From SZAS-79 sp038319115 (GTDB lineage Bacteria; Pseudomonadota; Gammaproteobacteria; Burkholderiales; SG8-39): a stretch of 7,569 nt of DNA. Below the pieces are notes generated by a model. That model was not told the DNA's origin, made no database searches, and saw nothing but the letters and a program-made list of their open reading frames with translations. Made by a program: the position numbers and the translations under genes. Shown here piece after piece: positions 1-6,266 of the stretch (position 1 is its first letter; every line of letters starts with the position of its first letter). The stretch covers positions 1-7,569 of the forward strand of contig JBBQCV010000171.1 in assembly GCA_038319115.1 (NCBI GenBank), given 5' to 3'.

Positions 1-1495
1 GGCCGGACACCTCGAACTTGGCAAACGAACTTTGGTCGAAGAGCGCGACGCGCTCCCGGGCTGCGCGGCACTCCGCCGCCCGATAGTCGAACCAGTTCTG
101 CCGGCCCCAGCTGTATTTGTACTCGGGCGTTACGCCGGCCGGTGCATACCAGTTGGGGCGCTCCCATCCGGCGAATTCGCCCATGCAGGCGTTGGCGGCA
201 ACGATCCTCTCGTGCAGGGGCGAGAGCCGCATGCCGCGCGCGGTTTGATACTGGCGATACGGCCAGTGCATGTCGTACAGCAGGCCGAGTGCTTCGCTGA
301 CCCGTTCGCGCAGGTAGGTGGCACCGCCCTGAAAAGGGAACACACGGCGGATGTCCACGTCGGAGAGGTCCATCGGCGGATAACCATTGGCGATCCATTC
401 TGCCAGCACCATGCCCGCGCCGCCGGCCGACTGGATGCCGATCGAGTTGAACCCTGCCGCGACGAAGAAACCGGCCAGTTCAGGCGCTTCGCCGAGATAG
501 TAGCGGTTGTCCGGCGTGAAGCTCTCCGGGCCGTTGAAGAACTTCTGGATGCCCGCCGTCTCGAGCGCGGGAACGCGGTGCAGGGCGCTCTCGAGGACCG
601 GCTCGAAATGTTCCCAATCCTCAGGCAGTTCTTCGAACTCGAAGTTGTCCGGAATGCCGCCCATCCCCCAGGGCTTGGCCTTGCGTTCGAACGCCCCGAT
701 CAGCAGTTTGCCGGCGTCCTCCTTGTAATACGCCTGTCCGTCGAAATCGCGCAGCACCGGAAGCGCCCTGACCGCACCGGCCATCGGCTCGGTGACGATG
801 TAAAAGTGCTCGGCCGCATGCAGCGGGACGTTGACGCCCGCGAGCAAGCCGATTTCGCGCGCCCACATCCCGCCGCAGTTCACGACGACTTCGGCGGAGA
901 TCTCGCCCTGTTCAGTACGCACTCCGGTGGCGCGGCCATTCTCTGTCAGGACCCCGCTCACCTTGCAGCGTTCGATGATCCGCGCCCCGGCCATGCGCGC
1001 GCCCTTGGCGAGCGCATGCGTGACGTCCACCGGGTTGATCTGGCCGTCCTTAGGCATGTGGATGGCGCCGACGATGTCGTCGGTTTTGACCATCGGCCAC
1101 ATCCGCTTCAGTTCGCCCGGGGAGATCAGGTCCACGTCGACGCCGAAGATTCGCCCCATCGAAGCGCTGCGTTTGAGTTCCTCGAAGCGCTCGCTGTTGG
1201 TCGCGACGGTGATCGCGCCGTGCTGCCTGAAGCCGGTAGCCTGGCCCGTTTCGGCCTCCAATCCCGCATAGAGGTCGATGCTGTAGCGCGCGAGGCGCGT
1301 CAGGTTATGCGTTGCGCGCAACTGGGCCACCAATCCGGCGGCGTGCCAGGTCGTGCCGCAGGTGAGTTGCCCGCGCTCGAGCAGGACGATGTCTTTCCAG
1401 CCGAGCTTGGCGAGATGATAGGCGACGCTGCAGCCCACGATCCCTCCGCCAATGATGACGCACCGCGCATGGCGGGGAATCGTGCCGACCGCCAT
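1..1495 (-). CDS. Dimethylglycine/sarcosine dehydrogenase-like FAD oxidoreductase, N-terminal 498 residues (partial at left edge)
   Basis: This gene encodes an FAD enzyme of the dimethylglycine dehydrogenase (DMGDH)/sarcosine dehydrogenase family, cytosolic in bacteria. Characterised members oxidatively remove an N-methyl group, usually passing the C1 unit to tetrahydrofolate in a C-terminal GcvT-like domain. The frame is open from ATG at 1495 to the window edge. The dinucleotide-binding motif GGGIVG is at residues 16-21, with the ribose-binding acid E40. TTWHAAGL at 48-55 places His51 where DMGDH/SARDH carry covalently bound FAD. The oxidase-family motif FNGPESFTPD is at 320-329. The GcvT-like domain begins near residue 478 (ARERVALFDQSSFAKFEVSG) and is cut; relatives are about 800-850 residues, so roughly 60% is present. 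The start is fixed by the Rossmann motif. No clear Shine-Dalgarno precedes it, but the TGA of a Bug-type remnant ends 2 nt upstream. Family assignment is firm; the exact substrate (dimethylglycine, sarcosine or another N-methyl amine) is inferred and open. Confidence 0.9.
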   Translation of the reverse strand, partial: MAVGTIPRHARCVIIGGGIVGCSVAYHLAKLGWKDIVLLERGQLTCGTTWHAAGLVAQLRATHNLTRLARYSIDLYAGLEAETGQATGFRQHGAITVATNSERFEELKRSASMGRIFGVDVDLISPGELKRMWPMVKTDDIVGAIHMPKDGQINPVDVTHALAKGARMAGARIIERCKVSGVLTENGRATGVRTEQGEISAEVVVNCGGMWAREIGLLAGVNVPLHAAEHFYIVTEPMAGAVRALPVLRDFDGQAYYKEDAGKLLIGAFERKAKPWGMGGIPDNFEFEELPEDWEHFEPVLESALHRVPALETAGIQKFFNGPESFTPDNRYYLGEAPELAGFFVAAGFNSIGIQSAGGAGMVLAEWIANGYPPMDLSDVDIRRVFPFQGGATYLRERVSEALGLLYDMHWPYRQYQTARGMRLSPLHERIVAANACMGEFAGWERPNWYAPAGVTPEYKYSWGRQNWFDYRAAECRAARERVALFDQSSFAKFEVSG

Positions 1496-1497
1496 CG

Positions 1498-1542
1498 TCA
1501 ATCGAGCTTGACGTTCGCGTCGCGGATCACGCGGCCCCAGCG
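1498..1542 (-). pseudogene. Residual C-terminus of a Bug/TctC-family solute-binding protein
   Basis: On the minus strand, fourteen codons followed by TGA read RWGRVIRDANVKLD. This is the characteristic end of Bug (TctC-type, tripartite tricarboxylate transporter) binding proteins, which typically finish in WGKVI-D-AN-IKLD-like residues. An in-frame TAA lies immediately upstream (1543-1545), and no further Bug-like sequence can be recognised before the binding-protein gene that ends at 1625. The TGA sits 2 nt before the ATG of the dehydrogenase, a normal operon spacing. I infer that a Bug gene once preceded the dehydrogenase and that most of it was deleted. Identification rests on a short match, so chance is possible but unlikely. 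Confidence 0.6.
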
Positions 1543-1624
1543 TTAGTAGTCCGCTTCTCTGGACGCCATTGGGACTGCGCGAGGATCGCGTAGTTCGCGG
1601 TAAAAACGCCCGGGATCGCTCGCA

Positions 1625-3193
1625 TTACTTGCGCTCGACTTCGTCGAAAGGCGCCAGCGTGCCCCAGATTCCGATCGGCAGATTCGTGAGCGACTTGTCG
1701 GCGGCGGTCACCACCGACCAGACGTGGATAAAGGCGACCGGCGCGTCATTGACCACGGTGCGCTGGAACTCGGCATACAGGGCCTTGCGCTTGTCCAGGT
1801 TTTTCTCGATGGTGGCCCGCGCGAGCAGGTCGTCGACCTTGGGACTGATGTAGCTTTGCGTGTTGGACCACACCACCCCTTGCCGGATGTTGCTCGACAG
1901 GTAGGTGCGGTGCACGCCGATGACCGGGTCGCCATAGTTGAAGGACGCATCCATCGACGCTTCGAATTCGTGGCCACCGACGCGCTTGGCCCAGGTCGCA
2001 AAGTCCGGCGACTGGCGCAACGTCACGTTGATGCCGATCTTTTTCAGCTGGGGCTTCAGGTATTCGGCAATGTTCGCGTAGTTGTCGGGGCTGCCGGGCT
2101 GGATATCCAGAGTCAGAGGGAAGCGCACGCCGTCCGCGCCGCGCTTCAGGCCGGCTTCGTCGAGCAGCTTGTTGGCGCGATCCAGGTTCAGCTTGTAGTG
2201 CTCGACCTGGTCCGTGTAGAACGGGCTCCCCGGCGCGATCGGCCCGGTGGCCACGCGAGTGAGGCCGGAGTGAAGCTTTTTGGTGATGAACTCGCGATCG
2301 ATCGCGTACGAGATCGCCTGGCGCACGCGAACGTCGTCCAGGGGCTTTTTCTTGAGGTTGAATGCCACCCAGCCCAACGGGCCAATTGCCGCGCCACCGC
2401 GCCGCTCGATGACGACGTTGGGCAACTTCTGCAGCCGAAGCACTTCGGTGATGTTGCTCACGAACGGGAACATGTCGATGTCCTTGCGTTCCAGGGCGAG
2501 CGAAACCGCGGTCGGGTCCTTGTAGAGTCGGAAGATCAGCTTGGCGAATTTCGGCCGACCGGGCATGAAGAACTTGTCGTTCCTCTCCATGACGATGTGT
2601 TCGCCGGGCTTGAATTCGACGAACTTGAACGGGCCCGAGCCGACCGGGTTGAGGTTCCTCGGGTGCGAGCGAATGTCCTGACCATCGCCGTAGATGTGCT
2701 TGGGCAGGATCGGGCAGAAAGGCGGGGACATCGCAAGCAGGATCGCCGGATGGGGATCCTTCATCCGGATGATAGCCACGTGCGGGCTCGGCGTGTCCAC
2801 TCGCTCGACCGGGCCGAACATGGACTGGAACGGGTGGTAGGCCTTCGCGGTCATGATCGAGAAGGCGACGTCCTCGGAGGTGATGGGCTTGCCGTCGTGG
2901 AACACGGCATTCGGCGAGAGTTTGAGCAGCAGCGATCTGCCATCGTCCTGGAAGCTCCAGCTTTCGGCGAGATAGGGCTGTGGCTGCCATTTTTCGTCGA
3001 AGCGCAGCGGGCTGGCAAAAATCTGCGCGCCCGGCATCATCGTCGCCACGCCGGATTGCACTGCTGGGTTGAGGTGGCGGGGGCTCTGGCTGCCGCCAAC
3101 GATCAGGGTTTCGGCGCGCGTCTGTCCCAGGGCCAGGCAGGGAAGGCTGGCCAGCGCCAGCGCGAAAAACTTCATTCCGATCCTGGATGCCAT
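1625..3193 (-). CDS. ABC transporter substrate-binding protein, family 5 (peptide/nickel/opine type)
   Basis: This is a periplasmic substrate-binding protein of 522 residues, a normal length for SBP_bac_5 (DppA/OppA/NikA-like). The start is ATG at 3193, because GAGGAGG lies 4 nt upstream; a farther ATG at 3217 lacks this. The N-terminus (MASRIGMKFFALALASLPCL) is a Sec signal peptide: basic residues, a hydrophobic core, and likely cleavage near residues 23-27. The cysteine is not in a convincing lipobox. The family signature covers residues about 75-112 (LAESWSFQDDGRSLLLKL, then AVFHDGKPITSEDVAFSI). A typical mid-domain run follows (NPVGSGPFKFVEFKPGEHIV), as does the C-terminal segment VDDLLARATIEKNLDKRKAL. 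Family members deliver peptides, nickel, opines or other small solutes to an ABC importer; this one's ligand is unknown. No permease or ATPase gene is adjacent: downstream comes the Bug remnant and then the dehydrogenase, upstream the regulator. It is probably controlled by the palindrome at 3272-3289. Confidence 0.93.
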   Translation of the reverse strand: MASRIGMKFFALALASLPCLALGQTRAETLIVGGSQSPRHLNPAVQSGVATMMPGAQIFASPLRFDEKWQPQPYLAESWSFQDDGRSLLLKLSPNAVFHDGKPITSEDVAFSIMTAKAYHPFQSMFGPVERVDTPSPHVAIIRMKDPHPAILLAMSPPFCPILPKHIYGDGQDIRSHPRNLNPVGSGPFKFVEFKPGEHIVMERNDKFFMPGRPKFAKLIFRLYKDPTAVSLALERKDIDMFPFVSNITEVLRLQKLPNVVIERRGGAAIGPLGWVAFNLKKKPLDDVRVRQAISYAIDREFITKKLHSGLTRVATGPIAPGSPFYTDQVEHYKLNLDRANKLLDEAGLKRGADGVRFPLTLDIQPGSPDNYANIAEYLKPQLKKIGINVTLRQSPDFATWAKRVGGHEFEASMDASFNYGDPVIGVHRTYLSSNIRQGVVWSNTQSYISPKVDDLLARATIEKNLDKRKALYAEFQRTVVNDAPVAFIHVWSVVTAADKSLTNLPIGIWGTLAPFDEVERK

Positions 3194-3197
3194 GCTG

Positions 3198-3204
3198 CCT
3201 CCTC
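3198..3204 (-). promoter_or_regulatory. Shine-Dalgarno that fixes the start of the binding-protein gene
   Basis: GAGGAGG on the minus strand sits 4 nt before the ATG at 3193. It decides against the longer reading from 3217, which would add eight residues (MHISRGGS) ahead of an otherwise standard signal peptide. Confidence 0.8.
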
Positions 3205-3248
3205 GGCTGATGTGCAAGTGGCCAGCTTAGGCACTCAGCGCGCCCCAC

Positions 3249-3278
3249 GTTTTACTTAACCGGACGGCGAATTGTCCA
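3249..3278 (-). promoter_or_regulatory. Putative sigma70 promoter for the binding-protein gene
   Basis: Minus-strand TGGACA (3278-3273, 5/6 to the -35 consensus) is followed after 18 nt by TAAAAC (3254-3249, 4/6 to the -10 consensus). The -35 hexamer is part of the right half of the 18-bp palindrome, so a bound regulator would contact or block RNA polymerase. TAAGTA nearby is an alternative -10 at a poorer spacing. This is inferred from sequence only. Confidence 0.4.
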
Positions 3279-3289
3279 TTAGGGACATC
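3272..3289 (-). promoter_or_regulatory. Palindromic operator, copy 1 (upstream of the binding-protein gene)
   Basis: The minus strand reads GATGTCCCTAATGGACAA. The core is a perfect inverted repeat, TGTCC-N5-GGACA (3273-3287). It abuts and overlaps the TGA stop codon of the regulator gene (3288-3290) and ends 78 nt before the ATG of the binding-protein gene. It matches the copy at 4302-4319 at 16 of 18 positions, in the same orientation relative to its own downstream gene. I infer an operator. The likely binder is the GbdR-like regulator encoded between the two copies, but this palindrome type would also suit another regulator family. Confidence 0.65.
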
Positions 3290-3300
3290 ACGTGACGTCC
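3283..3300. repeat. Imperfect 18-bp palindrome centred on CACGTG
   Basis: The + strand reads GGACATCACGTGACGTCC, which matches its own reverse complement at 16 of 18 positions. It covers the last codons and stop of the regulator gene and shares its left GGACA arm with operator copy 1, giving three alternating half-sites (TGTCC, GGACA, CGTCC). The third is not matched at the other operator copy, and the sequence is coding, so it may be incidental. Confidence 0.3.
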
Positions 3301-4340
3301 ATCAGGAGGCGCCGGGCCGGGCGGTCAGTTGCGCGCTCGGTGCGGGGCGGGTGGCCGAAAGCGGCGCGATAGCTGCGCGAGAAATGCGCCTGCGAGGCGA
3401 ATCCGCAGGCGACCGAGACGTCGAGGATCGGCATCGAGGTTCGCCGCAACAGCAGACGCGCGCGCTCCAGCCGGAGCCTGAAAAAAAAGCGCGCCGGGCT
3501 TTCGCCGAGCCCGGTCTGGAACAGACGCGACAATTGGCGGGTCGAGATGCCCACCGCGCCGGCAACGTCTTCGGGCGCGAAGTTGCAGTCCAGGCGCGCC
3601 TCCGCGTAGCGGATCGCCTGCGACACTTTCGGATGCTGTGCCTGCGTCTGGGTCGATAACGCCATGCGCTGCAATTCGGACGAGGTGCGGATATGGTCAT
3701 GCAGACAATGCTCGGCAACCCGGTCGGCGACGGCCTGGCCGTGATCGGCCGCAATCGCGTGGAGCATCATGTCTATGACCGCGACGCCGCCGGCTGAAGT
3801 CAGCCGGTCGCGGTCGACTTCGAACAGCGACTCAGTGACCTCGATGCCGGGATAGCGTTCGCGGAATGCGTCAAGCACCTCCCAGTGGACAGTAACGCGG
3901 CGGTTTTCGAGCAACCCGGCGCGGGCGAGCACGAATGCGCCTGCGTCGATGCCGCCAAGCGTCACGCCCGCGCGGTCCAGGCCCCTGAGCCAGGTGGTCA
4001 TGCGCCGCGTCGCCGCTTTCTCTGGGTCATGGTCGGCGCAGACAAGCAAGGTGCCAAGCGCGCCGGCGTCCTCGACCGAGCGGTCCGGCTGGATATGCAA
4101 TCCGTTCCCATCGGGCACCGCCCTGCCGTCGGCCGAGATCAGGCGCCAGACATACTTGCGCCCAACATAGCGATTGGCGATGCGCAGCGGTTCGATCGCC
4201 GAGGACAGCGCGATGACTGTGAAGCTCGGCACCAACAGGAAGCCGATCGGGTTGCGCAGCAGGTGGTCGGAGGAGGCGGGCAAGGCGTGGCGAAGGCGTG
4301 GGATGTCCGGAATGGACAAATTGTAGGCCCAATGTGTCAT
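3288..4340 (-). CDS. GlxA-family transcriptional regulator (DJ-1/PfpI-like domain + AraC HTH), GbdR/CdhR-like
   Basis: This is a cytoplasmic DNA-binding regulator. Starting from ATG at 4340 it is 350 residues. The N-terminal GATase1/DJ-1-like domain begins at IGFLLVPSF (about residues 32-40), with the subfamily-typical SSAIEPLRIANRYVGRKYVWRL. The AraC-type double HTH covers about 238-336 (FAPEDVAGAVGISTRQLSRLF; PILDVSVACGFASQAHFSRSYRAAFG). At the nucleophile elbow the usual Cys is replaced by Asp132 (GGIDAGAFVLARAGLL), as I recall for GbdR and CdhR, which sense dimethylglycine/betaine and carnitine; the domain is thus a ligand sensor, not an enzyme. It is divergent from the amidohydrolase gene and upstream of the binding protein, both of which carry the same palindrome. 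The start is uncertain: no Shine-Dalgarno is seen; ATG at 4400 would overlap the divergent gene's start; TTG at 4283 would give a family-like N-terminus and put operator copy 2 just upstream, implying autoregulation. Confidence 0.9.
   Translation of the reverse strand: MTHWAYNLSIPDIPRLRHALPASSDHLLRNPIGFLLVPSFTVIALSSAIEPLRIANRYVGRKYVWRLISADGRAVPDGNGLHIQPDRSVEDAGALGTLLVCADHDPEKAATRRMTTWLRGLDRAGVTLGGIDAGAFVLARAGLLENRRVTVHWEVLDAFRERYPGIEVTESLFEVDRDRLTSAGGVAVIDMMLHAIAADHGQAVADRVAEHCLHDHIRTSSELQRMALSTQTQAQHPKVSQAIRYAEARLDCNFAPEDVAGAVGISTRQLSRLFQTGLGESPARFFFRLRLERARLLLRRTSMPILDVSVACGFASQAHFSRSYRAAFGHPPRTERATDRPARRLLMDVT
4302..4319 (+). promoter_or_regulatory. Palindromic operator, copy 2 (upstream of the amidohydrolase gene)
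   Basis: The + strand reads GATGTCCGGAATGGACAA, with the perfect inverted repeat TGTCC-N5-GGACA at 4304-4318. It ends 80 nt before the amidohydrolase ATG, almost the same distance as copy 1 from its gene. It lies in the 5' end of the regulator reading frame if that gene starts at 4340, or just upstream if it starts at the TTG at 4283. Conservation of the two non-palindromic flanks (GA- on the left, -A on the right) and of the AAT in the spacer goes beyond the bare palindrome. Confidence 0.65.
4313..4340 (+). promoter_or_regulatory. Putative sigma70 promoter for the amidohydrolase gene
   Basis: TGGACA (4313-4318, 5/6 to the -35 consensus) is followed after 16 nt by TGTCAT (4335-4340, 4/6 to the -10 consensus). 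As at the other operator, the -35 coincides with the downstream half of the palindrome. The -10 is weak, so this is a tentative call supported mainly by the parallel arrangement at 3249-3278. Confidence 0.35.
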
Positions 4341-4387
4341 CCAATGAGAACCGCGGCAGACTAGCGTTGCGATTGGTCGCCGCAAAC

Positions 4388-4393
4388 GAGGAA
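4388..4393 (+). promoter_or_regulatory. Shine-Dalgarno that fixes the start of the amidohydrolase gene
   Basis: GAGGAA lies 6 nt before ATG at 4400. The frame is open further upstream to an ATG at 4298, but that would add 34 unconserved-looking residues and run through the operator. Confidence 0.7.
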
Positions 4394-4399
4394 CAGACA

Positions 4400-6265
4400 A
4401 TGCCGCACTCGGTTTTCAGGGCCACGGCCCCGCTTACGATCTACCCGGCGCGCCGGATCGTCACAATGGACGCTTCGCTGCCAGAAGCCACCGCGGTCGC
4501 CGTGAGCGGCGACCGCATCGTCGCAGTCGGCGACATTGCCTCGATGGAACCCTGGCGCGAGGGGCGCGAAGTGCGCGTCGACGCAACGCTGGCCGGCAAA
4601 GTACTTGTGCCAGGGCTGATCGACAATCATGTGCATCCATGGCTCGGGGCGCTACTGCTCCCCACCGCGATCATTGCCCCGGAGGATTGGCGCATGGCCG
4701 ACGGGACGGTGGCTGCGGCCGCGAATGATCGGGAGGAGTGGCGGGCCCGCCTTTCCGAGGCGGTAAGGTCGCATCATGGAACAGGCGAAATGCTGGCTTC
4801 GTGGGGTTTCCACCATGCCTATCACGGCCGCCGCCCAAAACGCAGCGAGCTCGATGCGCTGTGTCCGGACCGGCCGCTGATCGTCTGGCATCGCTCATTC
4901 CACGAAATTTTCACCAACTCCCGTGCGCTCGAATTCGCGGGCCTCACGCGCGAGTCCGCGGCGCATCCACAGATCAACTGGGACGACGGACACTTTTACG
5001 AGATCGGCACCAAGACGCTGCTTGCCAAACTGATGCCGCATTTCCTGAAGAAGGAGTGGTTCTACAGCGGGATGGAACGCATGGCCCGCCTGATGCACCG
5101 GGGCGGCATCACGACTGCGGGCGACATGGCATTCGGTTCCCTCGATGTCGACTACGAAATCGCCGCCTGGGATTCGGTGGTCGAGCAAAAGAACCTCCCA
5201 GTGCGCGTGCTCAACATTCCGCACGCCGGCGCACTTGGCTTTCGCCTTGCCGGTAAGAAGCCCAGCCCGGGCGAGGACCCGCAATTCTCGAAGGTGCTGG
5301 AGTTCGTCGAAACGCTCCCGGCCCGCGACAGCCGGCGCATGAAAACGCTGCGCGCCATCAAGCTGTATGCAGACGGTGCGATGTTCTCGCAGCTCATGCG
5401 GATGAACGCGCCGGGATACATGGACGGTCATGAGGGCGAATGGATGATGTCGCCGGAAGTGCTCGCGGACGGCGTGCGCACGTTCTGGGACGCGGGATAC
5501 CAGGTCCATGTCCATGTCAATGGCGACGGTGGCGTCGATTCGGTGCTGGATGCGCTGGCCGCATCGCTTGACCGCAGGCCGCGCTTCGATCACCGCTTTG
5601 CTCTTCACCATATGGGATTTTCGACCACGGCGCAGACGCGCCGCATGGCGGCGCTCGGTGCGGTCGCCTCGGTGAATCCCTATTTTGTCCACGCACTTTC
5701 CGACAGCTATTCGATCCTGGGCCTCGGGCCGGAAAGGGCATCGCAAATCGTTCGCGCCGGCTCCATGGTGCGGGCGGGTATCCCGGTGTCTCTGCATTCG
5801 GACTTCATGATGGCGCCCACCGAGCCGTTGTTTCTTGCCTGGTGCGCGGCTAATCGCCTGACCCGATCGGGACAGACCGCTTCACCCTCCGAATGCCTCA
5901 CCGTCGAGCAGGCCTTGCGTGGGATAACGATCGACGCGGCCCACGCGCTGGGCATGGATCACGAGATCGGCAGCATAGTGGCAGGCAAGAAGGCCGATTT
6001 CACCGTGCTCGAGCAGGACCCCTTCGAGGCGGGCGCAAAGGGGTTGAAGGACATCAAAGTCTGGGGCACGGTCTTCGAGGGCGAGGTTTTCCCGGTCGCG
6101 TCGCCTAATGCAAGCCTGCATCGGACGGCGAGGGTGCGGCCTGCGGCGGCCCGGAGCTATCAAAGCATCGCGCGCAGGTGTTGCGGCGTTGGCGAAGACC
6201 ATTGCGATACGGTGCACAGACTCGCGTCCTGGGCCGCGGAAACGCTCCGGCCCTCCGTGCGTTAG
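4400..6265 (+). CDS. YtcJ-like metal-dependent amidohydrolase (amidohydrolase family 3) with extended C-terminus
   Basis: This is a cytosolic TIM-barrel hydrolase of 621 residues; it has no signal peptide. It opens with the usual N-terminal beta-sandwich (LTIYPARRIVTMDASLPEAT; AVAVSGDRIVAVGD). The metal-binding motif is DNHVHPW (His77, His79), entered through VPGLIDNHVHP. Further family landmarks are KLYADGAMF (Lys321, possible carboxylated bridging lysine), HVHVNGDGGVDSVLDAL (His370, His372), ALHHMGF (His403, His404) and SLHSDFMMAP (catalytic Asp468). The family closure GSIVAGKKADFTVLEQDPFE follows. Relatives hydrolyse C-N bonds in N-substituted amides and formamides; this substrate is unknown. 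The core ends near residue 567 (VFEGEVFPVAS). About 54 further residues are rich in Arg and Ala, resemble no domain I know, and run to within 1 nt of the convergent gene's stop. The relatives I know end near 540-570. Its operator and divergent regulator suggest inducible expression with the binding-protein gene. Confidence 0.9.
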   Translation: MPHSVFRATAPLTIYPARRIVTMDASLPEATAVAVSGDRIVAVGDIASMEPWREGREVRVDATLAGKVLVPGLIDNHVHPWLGALLLPTAIIAPEDWRMADGTVAAAANDREEWRARLSEAVRSHHGTGEMLASWGFHHAYHGRRPKRSELDALCPDRPLIVWHRSFHEIFTNSRALEFAGLTRESAAHPQINWDDGHFYEIGTKTLLAKLMPHFLKKEWFYSGMERMARLMHRGGITTAGDMAFGSLDVDYEIAAWDSVVEQKNLPVRVLNIPHAGALGFRLAGKKPSPGEDPQFSKVLEFVETLPARDSRRMKTLRAIKLYADGAMFSQLMRMNAPGYMDGHEGEWMMSPEVLADGVRTFWDAGYQVHVHVNGDGGVDSVLDALAASLDRRPRFDHRFALHHMGFSTTAQTRRMAALGAVASVNPYFVHALSDSYSILGLGPERASQIVRAGSMVRAGIPVSLHSDFMMAPTEPLFLAWCAANRLTRSGQTASPSECLTVEQALRGITIDAAHALGMDHEIGSIVAGKKADFTVLEQDPFEAGAKGLKDIKVWGTVFEGEVFPVASPNASLHRTARVRPAAARSYQSIARRCCGVGEDHCDTVHRLASWAAETLRPSVR

Positions 6266-6266
6266 G

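Noticed and set aside
645..658. A TGTCCGGAAT sequence inside the dehydrogenase that resembles half of the operator
   Set aside because: It lacks the second half (GGACA) and encodes conserved residues (PDNFE region), so it is taken as chance.
32..1546. A 504-codon open frame on the plus strand opposite the dehydrogenase
   Set aside because: It is the antisense shadow of a gene with clear family motifs. Its translation is Arg/His/Asp-rich with no recognisable domain, as expected from GC-rich codon bias.
1527..1625. A 32-residue reading frame starting with an ATG that overlaps the binding-protein stop (TAATG), minus strand
   Set aside because: The stop-start overlap is suggestive of translational coupling, but the peptide (MRAIPGVFTANYAILAQSQW at the start) matches nothing I know, there is no independent Shine-Dalgarno, and it runs out of frame across the Bug remnant.
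1746..3248. A 500-codon alternative minus-strand frame over the binding protein
   Set aside because: Out-of-frame shadow with Arg/Pro/His-rich low-complexity composition and no domain.
1724..3259. A 511-codon open frame on the plus strand opposite the binding protein
   Set aside because: Antisense shadow: the opposite strand encodes an intact family-5 binding protein with signal peptide and Shine-Dalgarno.
4298..4399. Longer N-terminus of the amidohydrolase from ATG 4298
   Set aside because: GAGGAA before ATG 4400 and the start of conserved sequence favour the shorter protein; the extension would cover the operator and promoter.
4895..5797. A 300-codon minus-strand frame opposite the amidohydrolase
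   Set aside because: Antisense shadow of the amidohydrolase's metal-binding core; composition is His/Arg-rich with no domain.
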